The notes under the pieces are model-generated. The model saw only the letters and a list, made by a program, of their open reading frames with translations. It was not told where the DNA came from and made no database searches. Below, in pieces: positions 33,671 to 46,000 of a stretch of 64,000 nt of DNA. Position 1 is the stretch's first letter. Each line of letters opens with the position of its first letter. The stretch covers positions 1 to 64,000 of the forward strand of contig NW_019174030.1 in assembly GCF_001642475.1 (NCBI RefSeq), in the 5' to 3' direction. The position numbers were made by a program, and so were the translations under genes. This DNA is from Fonsecaea monophora (lineage: Eukaryota > Ascomycota > Eurotiomycetes > Chaetothyriales > Herpotrichiellaceae).

Positions 33671-35242
33671 AATGGACAGGCCAACGGATGAGAACTGGTT
33701 GGAGCAGTGAAAGGAGCGTCGGGACCTATACGGGTGGAAAGCGAAAGTAGTAAGCACTCTGTCGCACCGACCGGCGGGTCTTGAAAAGAAGGGAAGCTTG
33801 TCACAAGGTTGATAAGGTGTATAATCATCTTGTATAGAGGAAGAGGGAGATTGTCAGTCGGTGCCCACTTGGCCCATGCACCGTCATCGACGGCTTAAGT
33901 AGCCGCCTTTTGTTGGCATAGGCGACGACTAGACAAAGCACAGACAATGATGATGGATATCTGGGCTGTGTCCAGAACGCTGCTTCTGGGAGAGACCAAG
34001 AATGCACAAAGGCTTCAGGAGCGACTCACAACGCGAGACGCGCCGGAAGCGTTGTTTCCCTTCCTTTGGTAGCTGCGAACAGGGATATAGACATCATGGC
34101 GGAGACGACAAACAAGGAAATGGACCAACTCACCGGCTTGATCTGAAAGGAGTGACTTGATGAAGTCGATAGAGATGGGGCACAGGTCGCGGAAGAGTGA
34201 GATTGAATGTCGTTGTTTGGTTATTGCGGAATCCAGGAATGTCGGTTGGAATCCGGGTCCTGAGCGGCAGAATTTATATCTGGCACCACTGTCACTTCAC
34301 CATCTTTTCACCTTGGCGAAACCGCTCAGAGTGTCACTCGGCCTGATCAGCTGCTGCAAGGCGAGCCGGGTAAACACGGTCATACATGGGCAACAACATG
34401 GTAAACCGAACTTGGACCATGTGCTGTGGAGGGAAGCATTTTCGCGTCACCTCGATCACTTCTAGGCCCGAGTCTGGCCTCTATTTTGTATCTAGTGCCG
34501 TTTGAGCTGTCGAGAGAAGTGTCATACTAGGCTGTCAGTGTCACTCGAGGCGAGGCTTTCTCCGAGTATGATGTTGATGCGATGTAACTCAACCGGTGAG
34601 CATATCCCTACCTTCTGTTGTTGGGTATCTTCTTGCTTTCGACCGGTCAGTCAGTAAATTATCAGCAACTCCATCTCGATAGGGCTTATAACGTTCCATA
34701 CTTAGAGCCTCTGGATCGATTAGACCAAAGAAGCCATCATTGGAAACGACATTGGGAACTTGCGGTTGCACTTCACTAGAGTGCCACCGACCGCGCTTGG
34801 AACTCAATACACCCCAACAGTAACAAGTGCAATTTACATAGGCCTAATGACCCATGGCGGTACACAAGCCGCCATCGAAGAAGCCCTTGGAGTATGAGAC
34901 GAGGCGCAAACCGAGAGGTAACGTTGACTCTGGAGTCGGAAGGGAGTTTCAATCTTGGCCGGACTGGGTTTAGCCTGGACATTATACAGCCTCGTCAGCC
35001 TCGTCAGCCTCGCCAGCCTCGCCGGTCCGCCTTATTTCCCCACAAAGTGATATAAATAGATTACATACTCCCAATGCTCATGCATGCATTTGATCTATCC
35101 GGTATCATCAGTCATCACCCTGAATCGCTCTGGTGCCCGCAATTATTATCTTCCTGTCCTAGACTCCCATAGACGTCGTTCCGGCTATGCCAAATCTTGT
35201 CCTCTCACAAAGCCCCGGAAAAAATGAGTTGCAACCCAATCG
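33671..35242. other. Intergenic: GH17 promoter and AAA-ATPase 3' region
   Basis: No gene seen; frames at 33825-34007, 34157-34465 and 34589-34982 lack coding character. It holds one short 9-bp tandem repeat (34987-35022). Confidence 0.5.
34987..35022 (+). repeat. 9-bp tandem repeat CAGCCTCGY, four copies
   Basis: Two copies of CAGCCTCGT followed by two of CAGCCTCGC. Confidence 0.85.
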
Positions 35243-37871
35243 TCAACCGCCTCGTTCACCGTAGTCTCTGGCCCACTTCTCAAACTCTTCCAATCCCTTT
35301 TTACTCACACTCGGTCGAATGCTAGCTAAACTGGCTTCGAAATCCATCATCTGAATTGGCCGAATCTGCTCCTTAGGAGTGTACAGCAGGGCTTCGCCGA
35401 GATGCCTCAGGGGGCCCATGGCGGCGTCTTTCGCAAGAGCTGTAATGTCGGATCCAGAGTAACCTGATGCGGAGCAGTGAGATTAGTGTGACAAGAGTAG
35501 GGTCAGGAGCGTTCAGGAACTTACCCTCCGTTAGCTCCACCAAGCGAGCGATGTCCTCTGGCCCTAGATCATGCTTTTGATGCCCAAGTAACGTTCGAAT
35601 TTGTGTCTCCCTGGTTTCTGCCTCTGGCAAGGGAATGTATTGTCTTCTCACGAATCGCCGCCTCGCTGCATCATCAATGTCCCACGGGCAATTTGTCGCT
35701 GCAAGCACCAGCACTCGACTAGCGTCCCCCACAGTCGTATCCTTCCCAGCTGCTGCTCTTTGCAAGTCCGACCACTGGATGAGAAATTCTGTCTTGCTCC
35801 GCCTCGATGCTTCGTGCTCGCTCGACCCGCTTCTGGCACTTAACAGGGAATCGATCTCATCGACGAAAATGATACTCGGCGCCAGAGCCTTCGCCAACGC
35901 AAACAAGGCTCGGACGAGCTTCTCTGATTCACCATGCCATTTGCTCGTCAGACTGCTAGCACTGATGGCGAAAAATGTGCTTTTGCTTTCAGTAGCGACA
36001 GCCCTTGCAAGCATGGTCTTACCGGTCCCTGGTGGGCCGAACAGGAGCATCCCTCGAGCAGGCTCTCGCAACCCCATAAACAGATCCGGTCTAAGAAAAG
36101 GGTATACCACTGCCTCCTTTAACGCCTTTTTGGCAGCAGAAAGCCCGGCAACGTCATCCCAGTGAACTTCATCTCCCTTGACGACAATTTCGTTGATGAT
36201 TTGCTTGGCGGCGTTTTCATCCACTCCTTTGGGCAAATTTTTGAGAATGTTCTCCATTCTTTTCTCCTCCGGCGACAGACCATCCTCTTCAGGAGACTCC
36301 CCATCCGTGGAGGGTGGAGTGATTGTGTTGGCACTCGCGGTCCTGTTGCCACGGCCTCGTCTCGGCCTGTCAAGGTTTCGTTTAGGTGCGTCGTCTTCGC
36401 TGTCAGAATGTGGATCCCTTTTTTGGGGAGAGCGACCTCTTGTCTCAAGCGCTGTCCCCGCCGCACCAACTGGTTTGCGGGATATTCCCGTCGCACCACC
36501 AGAAGATCCAACTTTTGGGTAAGCTCTCTCAAGGATATTTCTCGCGAGAGGCTGGGGCACGTTATGTGCTCGCGGAGGATACTCTCTTCGATAGGTAATC
36601 TCTGGTGCTTTCGGCAAATGAACAGGAGATCTGGTTCTTACTTGGGGACTCGCTTGGCCGACGGGTGACATGTGTTGTGGAATCGGAGGCGTCTTCTCAG
36701 GTTCCGAATCGAGGTCGATCAGGCTAGGTGCGGAATCTGGATTCAATTTTAGGCTTTCCATAGATTTGTTGATTGATGATGGTGGTGGTGCAGAAGCCGA
36801 GGTTGGGATGTCACGCGTGGAATGCTGTGACAAGTAATCAGGAACACTCAGTAGAGACGACGCATTTGACTTGCGTTGCTCTTCGTATCTGGCTGTCGCA
36901 TCTTGGTCAATACTCCGTCTTGCAGCTGTTGCGCTGAGTCTGGCTTCGATCGTGGGGTCTGAATCTGGCCTCTGGTTGGGCTGTGAGTTCTTCCGTGGCT
37001 GAGATTCCCATGCCAGACCAGCTGCTTTCATAGTCTCTGTTCTTCTGTCACGGTTCGAAGTTGATCGATACTTCATGAACCCCCTCCTCTCCGGGCGTAG
37101 TGTTGTCCGCATCGTTTTCCTGCCATGATCGGGACTCGGACTTCTTGAGGCCTTCATGCTCGGGACGGGTAAGGTGGGAGGAGGACCCAAAGGCGACGAC
37201 CGAATCCGTGAAATAGGGGAAGTGCTGTCATGTGCCACGGTCTCGCTACTCCTGGTAACACCCAGTTGTGGACGTGGAGGCAATGCAGGTGTCGCATTGG
37301 GTAGCTCAGACATTTGCATTGGTGGTATCGTCTCTCCTCCAAGCCACGAGCCAGGCTGTTCAGATGTCGGGGGCGTGGATATCGACGGGTGTCCTCTGCT
37401 CTTCCCGAGACGCTTCCTTCCACTGCTGCCATTGCCGCTCATATTTCCATTGCCATTGCCGCCTCCGCCTCCGTTTCCGTTCTTTTGGTCTGTCCTGTCT
37501 TCCTTACGAGATTCTATGCCCAACTCTTCCCGGCTTCTCTTCAAAGTCTCTAGGAGATCGACTCGTTCCTTACACTGTATCTCCAGTTCTCGCAGGGAGT
37601 CGTATAACGCCCGCTCTGTTTCCGACCGGGGAGAGTAATTCGATGAGAGTTTGTAGGCCCTGTAATGGACGATTTGGTCGAGCGCTGCCTTCCATGACCG
37701 GAGAGCCTCGGTCTCATTGCTCTGTGAGGTGCCACTGTGTTAGTGCAAGATTATGGAGTTGGAACATGGCGTTTGCATTACCTGGCCTTCGAAAAAGACC
37801 GCCGTAGAACATTGCAGATAGGCCTCATCGTAAGTCTTTTGCATTGACGAGGAAGGCTTGCTCCGCAACAT
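35243..37871 (-). CDS. MIT-domain AAA ATPase (Sap1/Yta6, spastin/Vps4 clade)
   Basis: Three minus-strand exons: 37782..37871, 35525..37721 and 35243..35463 (introns of 60 and 61 nt); 835 residues. The start MLRSKPSSSMQKTYDEAY opens a MIT-like helical hairpin (about residues 10-90, with EALRSWKAALDQI and PRSETERALYDSLRELE). A Ser/Pro-rich disordered middle follows to about 510. The AAA module has DDVAGLSAAKKALKEAVVYP, Walker A GPPGTGKT at about 592, Walker B IIFVDEID at about 647, the arginine-finger region DDAARRRFVRR, and YSGSDITALAKDAAMGP on the last exon. Members of this clade remodel ESCRT-III or sever microtubules; the fungal Sap1/Yta6 group is poorly defined. The last exon matters: read through, the unspliced frame ends in an unrelated tail without the C-terminal helices. 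Confidence 0.92.
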
Positions 37872-38826
37872 CTTGTAGGGATTGCGAGGATGCGAACATG
37901 CTCAGGCCAGACAGGAGAAGAGGACGAAGTTATGGCATAGGACTTGTGACTTAATCGGGCGTGTGCAGCGAACGATGGCTGAGCCTCGAAAGGATCTGTC
38001 GAAATGGGCCAGAAGGCGATGCGCAAGGACAACTGCAAACTAGGCACTTGAGTCCCGCTGTCCGTTGCCCACTTCCCACTTAACCCACTGTCCCAAGTAC
38101 ACAGCCTGCCCCCCATACGTCACCTGAACAATAACAGTTGCCCTGCAACCCCCATCATACGAGTCCTCATTAAACACGAGGCTCGTCCTTTTGCTTGCGT
38201 GAGGCCTTCCAGATTCGCATTACCTCTAAAAGACTTTACATGCGAGATGGCAACTGCACTGGCAGAACAAGGCACGTGGACTCTTGCAAATAAGGTAAAC
38301 ACCGGCACGACCACCACCAACACACTATCGCTCACATAGCATCTTCAATTCTCATTGCTGATTAGCATGGTCTATCAGATGATGGAAAGAGACCGACAAA
38401 CAGTTGGTCGAAACGCTCATTCCCATCCCACTTTTGGTGTTATGCCATAGATGTACAGTATTATCCCAAAATCCCTGTCCCCCAGGCATCGACAGGTGAA
38501 AAAGGGCAAGGACCAGCGCCCCTGCTCCCGTTGCCATAACGCCCTTTAGTTTTTGCAAATATGCATGAGCCCTTCATGCCATGGCAAAGGTTCAGCATCC
38601 TCTGTCGAATAGAAATGATTGTGATCATGCTTGAACAGCAGACACAAGTATGAGTACCGCGGCCGACGACCTCCCAAACACACCTCTTCTGGGTATCTTG
38701 TATGCGCAAGGATGTTATGAAATACCATTGACGCGCACTTCGCAAGAGGCATTAGATCATGCTTAATCCCTCATTGATTCTGGGAGACGGAACTGCTGAA
38801 GCGATGTGCGTTGAACACGAGATCGA
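37872..38826. other. Intergenic: AAA-ATPase promoter and mitoferrin 3' region
   Basis: No gene seen. Frames at 38120-38335 and 38352-38752 on the minus strand show no family signal. Confidence 0.5.
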
Positions 38827-40200
38827 TCATAACTTATTGGTATGAGATGTCTGTTCTTCCCGAAGCGTCCTCTTGAAGTAAGCCTTTGCCATTTCATATG
38901 ACGACCTAAAACTTTGTCAGATTGTATGGATATAGACAGGGACCGTTCTGGCCTTACCAGCAGATGGCGGTGCTTGGCATGGTGGTGATAATTCGAGGCC
39001 GCCAACCTCTCATAAATCCCCTCCAGCCGAACTCTTTCTTGATAATGGACGCAGCGTGGACTAATCCTCGTACATTGCGTATCTCGGCTTGTTGACTCAA
39101 TCCTCTCGTCTGGAGCAAAGTCTTGATCACATCCAGCGGAGTGGTAATGCCGGCCGCAAAGGCTCCGGCCAAGCCACCAGCCACGCAATGTGTAATCGGA
39201 TCATACTCTTTCCGGGGATTCATGACTTTGGAGAGAGATTCGTAGGCCATGAATTGCGTAGCCGTGAAGGGAACTGTCATACATAGTGTCGTAGGGTAGG
39301 ATACGTAGAACGCAGAAAGACCCTCAGCGCGCCAGACGGAACGGGCGCATTGCGATATCGACCGGTAGGTCGATCCATGTACCTGCATCCGTTGTTTTAT
39401 GACTGTCGCAGACGGTCAGCATCATGTCGAGAATTTTTGTGCGGGATCTAGAGTGAGTCTATACCATCAAAAGGATTCATCAAAGCGTCACTCGCAATGG
39501 TTGCGCACGCTCCGCTCGCAGCTGTAATCTCCAGTTAGCACCTCGGCCGGCCCCATTGCATGCCCGCCAACTCCAGAGGTGACATACCAGCAGCGAGAGG
39601 ATGATGTTTGCCATCTGCTTTGTTCCCACCTGCAAATTCTTTCACCACTTCGTAGGTGCCAAAATATACGGCATGAGCAGGGCCTGTTATCGATCATTAG
39701 ATTCGGACGCAGTCTGTGTCGGTCGGATTTGACGACGCACCTGCACCAACAATGACACTGGTCACTCCTCTCCATAGCGTCCGCAGGCCTTCTATTCGAT
39801 ATATCGTAGAGACTGCATGTGAAAGCCCCGTATACAGGCCGCCGGCTGCAGGGTTTATGATTTGCATCCGTGTCTGATTTCAATATCGCATTAGCATTGT
39901 ATTCCCCGCCAGTGCCGGAAGGTAGACAACTGTGTACCTTCATCAAGTCCACCGGATACATGACTGTATGTTCCTGAGACAATTGTCAATCTTTTATCTC
40001 TATCTCTTGATTTTATTTTGCGTACAGCAATGCCTGCGAACGCGCCGGCCAACATATTGTGTCCGAGACCGTAGTTTGGTGGTAGAGCTTCATACCTGCG
40101 AGAGTGTCAGTGCTGGTTCTCACCATTCTCGACAAAAAAAAAACACCACTTACTCATATTCTTCACCAGGTACTGCATCCGGGCTGCTCGACACTGACAT
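38827..40200 (-). CDS. mrs4: Mitochondrial iron carrier, mitoferrin (Mrs3/Mrs4)
   Basis: Eight minus-strand exons: 40154..40200, 40026..40095, 39938..39973, 39741..39873, 39588..39683, 39465..39521, 38958..39402 and 38827..38905; 320 residues. Every junction keeps frame, with introns of 52-66 nt. Three mitochondrial-carrier repeats are visible, with YPVDLMKTR, NPFDVIKQR and TPLDVIKTL as the PxDxxK signatures after odd-numbered helices. Mitoferrin hallmarks include AGAFAGIAEHTVMYP, GPAHAVYFGTYE and SYPTTLCMTVPFTATQF; the His in AEHTV and PAHAV match the conserved iron-route histidines of Mrs3/4. It imports ferrous iron across the inner membrane for heme and Fe-S cluster synthesis. The start MSVSSSPDAVPG is the only ATG in the first exon frame. 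With eight exons in 1.4 kb it is the most fragmented gene here; one exon is only 36 nt. Confidence 0.95.
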
Positions 40201-41485
40201 ATTCTCCGCGGGCAATGCCGCTGGGAATTTGGCTGACGCCGCCACGGTTGCAGATGGTATTTTTGTGCCTGCGATCTGCAATCGTTCCACCGAGGACGAG
40301 AGGGTTGCTTGGAATAGCAAAGGAAGTGAAGCGACAAATCCTGCGTGACCGGGAGAACGGCTCTTGCGAACAGGGTATGTCGAAGTGAGTGTACAAGTAA
40401 AAAAATCGAACCACAGCAATATCAAGTCAGAGCCAGGGCGAAATAATGGCCCGGGCGAGGCACTCAGATCGCTCCAAAGATTTTGGGTCGACCTCACGGC
40501 TGCTGCTTAGAATTTTGAGCCAGGGTTTCTTAAGCTTGGGGCTGGCTGGGGTTAGCTAAGATGGCTGGTTGGTTGACGGGCACTGCGGCTTGACAAAGAG
40601 TTCACCATCAATGACGCCCCTAGGTGACTCGGTGACTCTAGAGTCCTTCTTTTGGGACACGCACTTGGGTTATGATGCCTACCTACTCGTACAGTACAGA
40701 GGTCTTACTACTCCCCCTGCCTGCCCTTGGCCGGGTCACCTCCGCGGTCTGTCCGTGAAGGTGTCGTATGAAAGCTGCCACTCTGCGGGCGGCGACTCCT
40801 TCGCTTTGTCTTCCGATCTCGCTCTCTGCTCGCTGTCTAACTCCTATTCCGGCATCGTCTCCCTCGCCCTCGCCTCGGCGTCAACCTTCTTGCTCGGTCG
40901 TAATTCACCGACATCACAACAAGGTACTGTACATTCGGTCTCCCAGGCGGGGTTGAAATCGCCCTTGTATTTTGTGTCTAGGTACCTCGTACGTTAGTGA
41001 TGACTATCCCTACTAAGTGTCGGAAAAGTAGCGACTCCTCCTACGTCGCTAAATTTCCGTCCCTCCACGTACCGCATCCACAAAATGAGATTTTTGAAAA
41101 AGCGTTTATTCATGTGTCCTCGGTATAGCGCATCCTTAATGTCTGTCGCAACTAAGGGAATACACTGTATCGCAATACACGTAGGCTCACTCTTGAGGAG
41201 TTCCAGCTGCCAACCCCCTCTCGTTCCAGACATGCACTCTGTTCTGAATGAGTAGGAAAGTAATAAGCCGACCCTGCTCCATGCATGAATAATGCTCCCA
41301 ACGCCCTCTACCGTAACAAAACTCTCGAGTCAAGTGAAAAAGCCCTTGATCTGAGCGCCATCCGTTCATGACAATGCATCCAAATTAGCCTTTCCATCAG
41401 GGAACGCCTCGCTAGCACAGCCGTCAACCTGCCGCCAGGTTGGTCATGCGTAATCGCCGTTAGCTATCTAGGTATTCATGATATA
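40201..41485. other. Intergenic: mitoferrin promoter and Ariadne 3' region
   Basis: No gene supported. The plus-strand frames at 40569-40997 are Ser/Leu-rich chance frames. I see no clear GATA-factor site cluster that would indicate iron regulation. Confidence 0.5.
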
Positions 41486-43146
41486 TCATAGTTCAACATT
41501 GAACTTCCATTGGTCTGTCACAATCAGTCAGCAAAAAGTCGCACCAAATTATTCGGGGTCAACAAACCTTTCTTCAGATTTTCGGCAGTGTCGCTCAGAA
41601 GGATCTCTCGTCTCCGGTTGCAGTAGGTTGTCTTGTCCAGAATCTCAACCTTCAAGTTGCCGAGCTCATGCACGGGCTTCTCGAACATCTGACTCAGGTT
41701 TTCTACCGCCATTTCCAAATCCTTTTGATTGTCCTCGAAGATCTCTGTCATGTTGTTGCGAGCAAGATAAAAAGCAAATGCATAAGTCCATTTCAAGGTC
41801 TGGCGACAATTTTGCAGGGCTTTGGAGGCAGTGTCGAGAAATTGAACTTCAATCCACGACATGTTAGATTGGGATTGGAGGCTTGTCATCTTCTTTTCGG
41901 TCTTCAGCCACAAGTCTTTGTCGAGTTTGGCCGACTGCTCGTGGTTGGCGTAACGGTTGTAATAGTGCAGATATCGTTCCAGCGAGTGTCGAGAACGTGC
42001 CTGAGCATCACGAGCATCGGTTCCTGACTTCTCCTCGAATCGGTTGCAATTGTACCAACTAGTTCCATGCTCCGACCAAGGGCCCATACACATCCAGCAA
42101 AACTCGTGTTTACATTTCCGGCAGGTCATATGATTGCAGCCTCCATTCTTCTCGATAGTTGAATTGCACTTCGGGCACTCCTTGGTGTTGGCGGAAATCC
42201 AGTTCGAAGTTTCCGAATCATCCTCGCACTTCTTCAACCATTTCTTGACGAGAGCACAGGGGGCCGGGCGGTGATCGGCAAGCGTGCACCCAAAGCAGAA
42301 CATGTGGTCGTGAGCACAGCGGACAGTCGGGACAATCCGACTGAGGTCTCGTTTCCTCACAGGACAATCCACAGCATATTCACATTCGGGAGCCGGGCAC
42401 CACTTGAGATTGTCCTTGTCGTCCACATATGTTCTAGTGAGCAGGACATGGTAGCGGTCCATGACACTCTGGTCAACCAACAGCCTCAAGGATTTGGAGT
42501 CGACGATCCGGTGGCAGCCATCGAAGGGGCATTCGATTCTAGCAGCTTCCCCTTCGTCTTTGACTTTCTGGGTCAGGTATTGGGTATAACAGGTGGTACA
42601 ATATCTGTGGTCGCATTTCATGGCATAGGTCTCCAGGTCTGGAGAGTCCTCAAAGCAGATCTCGCAAGTGAAACCCTTGACCTTCTTTGTCTTTGGTGCC
42701 TCTGTAAACGTGGGACCCAAGCCAGCGGCCTCGAGAACTTTATCCTGGTTGTCCATGTATGATTCGATCAATTTCTCCTTGTTCCATCTCATGAACCGAA
42801 GAAGGATAGCGGTCTGTTCCACAGGTAACTCGATGATGGATGACACTTCCTTGAACTGTTGTTCTTGCTGGGTGTGAATGTCTTCCGGGCTGAGGACCTT
42901 GTAGTCGACTTCGTAGGGCTTTTGTGGGTTTGTAAGGATGTCTTTCTCATAGCCAAAGCCACCATCATGGTCTTGATCGAAGTCTATGGTGAGTGATCTT
43001 TATCAGTTCTCTGACGCCACTGCAAACAAAGTGGGGAAATACTGACCACCTGGTAGACTGGCAATATCGCTGTCTTGTGTACCTTCATCAAAATCAATTT
43101 CATCCCCACTCGGTGGATCCGACATGAATTCGTCTTCTGAATCCAT
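41486..43146 (-). CDS. Ariadne-type RBR E3 ubiquitin ligase
   Basis: Three minus-strand exons: 43047..43146, 41568..42983 and 41486..41514; 514 residues. Exon 1 encodes an acidic start (MDSEDEFMSDPPSGDEIDFD). The RING1 domain (FTCEICFEDSPDLETYAMKC) starts near residue 135. The IBR follows (WCPAPECEYAVDCPV, VRCAHDHMFCFGC), then RING2 (CPKCNSTIEKNGGCNHMTC); the Cys in GGCNHM is the catalytic thioester residue. The C-terminal Ariadne helices include YCNRRREILL. The last exon of 29 nt adds DQWKFNVEL after AENLKK, in line with the KDLWEYIED-type end of human ARIH1; the intron (53 nt) has a clear GCTGAC branch. Ariadne ligases accept ubiquitin from UbcH7-type E2s and are activated by neddylated cullins. 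The exon 1 donor could be GTCAGT (chosen) or GTGGTC three bases earlier. Confidence 0.95.
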
Positions 43147-43954
43147 GGCCTTGGGAGACGGCGAGCCGCGGTCGGTTATGGGAGTCGACAGACGCTGCGC
43201 AGGGAGATCGGAGGTCTTGCGTGTTTTTATGGGACCGTTGCTTGACGCGGCAGCGACGCACTCTGGAGCCTTTCTTTTCTTTGATTGAGGTGTCGTGTTG
43301 GCTTTGATAAGGGCAGCTGCGTCTCCAGATGAGACAGCAGGCTGCGATTTTGGTGAGGGGATGACCGGAGAAGCAGGTGACCAGCGTCTCAGAGACCACT
43401 CAAGTGTTCCGACAGGTAATTGGCGGTTGTCTCAACTGGCACAACGCTCAAGGGACAGGGAAGACAGTTTCTGGCACATATCAAGACTATTTTTAAGAGT
43501 TTGGACGGGTAGGAACAAAGATGTCGAGTCGAGGCCAAATAATGGAAGTGAAAATGGTTTCGGAGTAACAAAGGAGACATAGGGCCGCCTGCGGGTGGTA
43601 CCAGAGCCAGACTCACCAGGTACTGGGGGATGGAACGGGGCGGGCGGCGGGCAACTTCAGGTTTGCAGGGTGGCGGTCGCCAATTACTGATGTGATCGTC
43701 ATACTCCAATTTGCCTGACACGTGACTGGAAAGGAACTGCAAAGCCTCGTCTTCAGGTCAGTACCTCGTAGATATTTTAACTGCCATTTTGATCCTTACT
43801 GCTAGGCGTCCATTGTCCAAAAACACACCATGTCTTTTATGGTTCTTCCCAGCAAGAAATCTGATGACACGTGGCGTTGACCGATATTGGAAGGATGATT
43901 CATGAATACATGGCATATATCACCCATGGGCAGAACAGCCACTTGGCAGACTGC
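43147..43954. other. Intergenic: Ariadne promoter and eIF2B-epsilon 3' region
   Basis: No gene seen on either strand. Confidence 0.5.
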
Positions 43955-46000
43955 TCATTCGTCCTCTTCCTCGCTTTCACTCTCGCTCTCAGCGTTTTCT
44001 AGCCAGTCGATAAATTGCGAGCTTGGTTGTCTTACGGCTGCCATCTCTGGGTCATTGTTGGATCTTTCATCGGCCCACCATTCGGTGAAGGCCTCTTCAC
44101 CAAACACCTCAAGATCATAGAGGTCTTTGACGACGAACAAAAGGGTCTTGCCGCCATCTTTCCGCTTGGACAATTCCTTTTGGGCATCAAGCAGAAACGA
44201 GACTTGTTCTTCGGTTGCCTGTTCTGCGCCTGTTCTGCGAACAAGGGGATTGTATGCGGTAAGTATCCGCCTGGTTGCATCTGCAGCAGATAGTCCAGCC
44301 TCAATTTCCCCATGAATATGCCTCATAAGCGCCACAGCGACTGCTTTGCGGACTTGTGTCTCATCTGCTCCGCCACTGAACCTCAAGCCCATCAACTCGC
44401 TAAGCATATCATCCACGTGCTTCCCTTCTTGCATACGCTGGGTGAGGATCGCCACTGTGTCGTGTTGAAATCGGTCGGAGGATTCATCGCCAAAACTTTG
44501 ACTTCGTGATCCGCCTAGAGAGGAGATTTCGTCTTCAGACATGTCCGAGTCCAGGGTGGACACTGAATCCGCAAAGTCCGGTCTGTTGTATACCAGTCTC
44601 GAGAGCTTGGAACTCAGGTAGTCTTCCTCGTCCTCCACGTAAGCATGACCTTCACCTGCGTCACCAACAAACATGGCATCATTTTTCACTTCTCCATCTG
44701 CCCGCTGTGGTGTTTTGACGATTCTTGACCCGCTTGGGACTGTGGTGCCAGCGGCGATCTTAACGCCAAAAGATATCAGAACGCCTTCTTCAATGATGCA
44801 ATCATCGCCTATGAAAGCCTCGTCGCCTATGATAGCACGTGAAATTTTGACATTGTTGCCAACAGACGCATCATCCCATATGTAGGCAGCATCAATCTTG
44901 GTATTCCGACCAATATGACACCGTTGGCCGAGTATGCTGTTCCTGATGTCGCACCCTGCACCGATGGTGGTTTCGGGACCGACTATTGTGCCTGCTTCGA
45001 GCTTCGTGGGTTTGGCGACAATCACCTTCTTGTCAATAACAACTCCGTCCTGCAAACGCTCGTAGTGTGTATTGCCGAAGACATTGTTTTCGACTGCAAT
45101 TGATGCGATTACACCTTGTTTCAAATCTTGAGATATGGCTTTATATGACCAGAAATCTGCCGCCCGGGCGGCGTAATGGTCCTTGACGATATATGTGTGG
45201 ATCGTCTTGCCATTCAGTTCCCAGTCCTTGAGAACACCAAAAAGAAAGTCTTTTCGAGGTGACTGGTTGTCAAAGTTGTCCGACCACAGGCTGAGAACAT
45301 CCGGCGTGCAAATGTCGATTCTGCAGTCGATGAGGTCCTGTCGAACCTCTAGCTCAGGAGTTTTCAACAATTCCGGATCAATGTGGGAGGTGAACTGACT
45401 ACCTGGAAATGCTTCCTCATAGTGCAGACATCTATCTTTGGTTGGGTCGATGACAAAAGTTGGCACTACTCCGCCACTGTGGTCGTGAATTCCTGGCTCA
45501 GCCTGCCTAAGAACCATGGTCATGATGGCATTTTTGTCCTTTTCTCGTCGGGTCTTGTGCTGTCGTAGAGCCTTTTCAATGGGAAAGTTTGCGATTATAT
45601 CACCACTAACCACAATGAAGTCTCCAGCCATCAAGTGCTTTTGGTCGAGATCTCTCATTAGGTCACCCACCGAGCTCGCAATGCACCTCAGCAGGATTAG
45701 GCTCTCAAAGGGTGAGTTGGAGGACTTCCATCGAGACCCCTCGATGTAGGATTCCACTTGATCGGCATGTGCCCCGGCATAGACATAGACAACTTGGACT
45801 CCTGCACTTGCTAGATACTCGAGAGTGTACTCAATCAGCGGCGTGTTGGCCAGAGTCAGTAGACATCTAGGTTTCTCCAGGGTAAATGGGGCAAATCTGT
45901 CTTCGAACGTATCTGCGACGACGACAGCCTGTAGAGGATCTTGCTTGTTGTCATCTGCAGACCTGCCTCCGCCTGCAGATCTTGATTGTTTGGGTGGCAT
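43955..46000 (-). CDS. gcd6: Translation initiation factor eIF2B subunit epsilon
   Basis: Intronless minus-strand frame of 681 residues starting MPPKQSRSAGGGRS. eIF2B-epsilon is the catalytic subunit of the guanine-nucleotide exchange factor that recycles eIF2-GDP and is the target of the integrated stress response. The nucleotidyltransferase-like domain begins with LQAVVVADTFEDRFAPFT and RCLLTLANTPLIEYTLEYL (residues 22-80). Left-handed beta-helix repeats are visible around 330-430 (TIVGPETTIGAGCDIRNS, IGDEAFIGDDCIIEEGV). A linker with acidic and Ser-rich segments leads to the HEAT-like W2 domain (about 510-670). It ends with the aromatic/acidic motif FTEWWADERSNNDPEM and WLENAESESESEEEDE, the acidic-aromatic boxes that bind eIF2-beta. 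The full set of domains is present. Confidence 0.97.
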   Translation of the reverse strand: MPPKQSRSAGGGRSADDNKQDPLQAVVVADTFEDRFAPFTLEKPRCLLTLANTPLIEYTLEYLASAGVQVVYVYAGAHADQVESYIEGSRWKSSNSPFESLILLRCIASSVGDLMRDLDQKHLMAGDFIVVSGDIIANFPIEKALRQHKTRREKDKNAIMTMVLRQAEPGIHDHSGGVVPTFVIDPTKDRCLHYEEAFPGSQFTSHIDPELLKTPELEVRQDLIDCRIDICTPDVLSLWSDNFDNQSPRKDFLFGVLKDWELNGKTIHTYIVKDHYAARAADFWSYKAISQDLKQGVIASIAVENNVFGNTHYERLQDGVVIDKKVIVAKPTKLEAGTIVGPETTIGAGCDIRNSILGQRCHIGRNTKIDAAYIWDDASVGNNVKISRAIIGDEAFIGDDCIIEEGVLISFGVKIAAGTTVPSGSRIVKTPQRADGEVKNDAMFVGDAGEGHAYVEDEEDYLSSKLSRLVYNRPDFADSVSTLDSDMSEDEISSLGGSRSQSFGDESSDRFQHDTVAILTQRMQEGKHVDDMLSELMGLRFSGGADETQVRKAVAVALMRHIHGEIEAGLSAADATRRILTAYNPLVRRTGAEQATEEQVSFLLDAQKELSKRKDGGKTLLFVVKDLYDLEVFGEEAFTEWWADERSNNDPEMAAVRQPSSQFIDWLENAESESESEEEDE

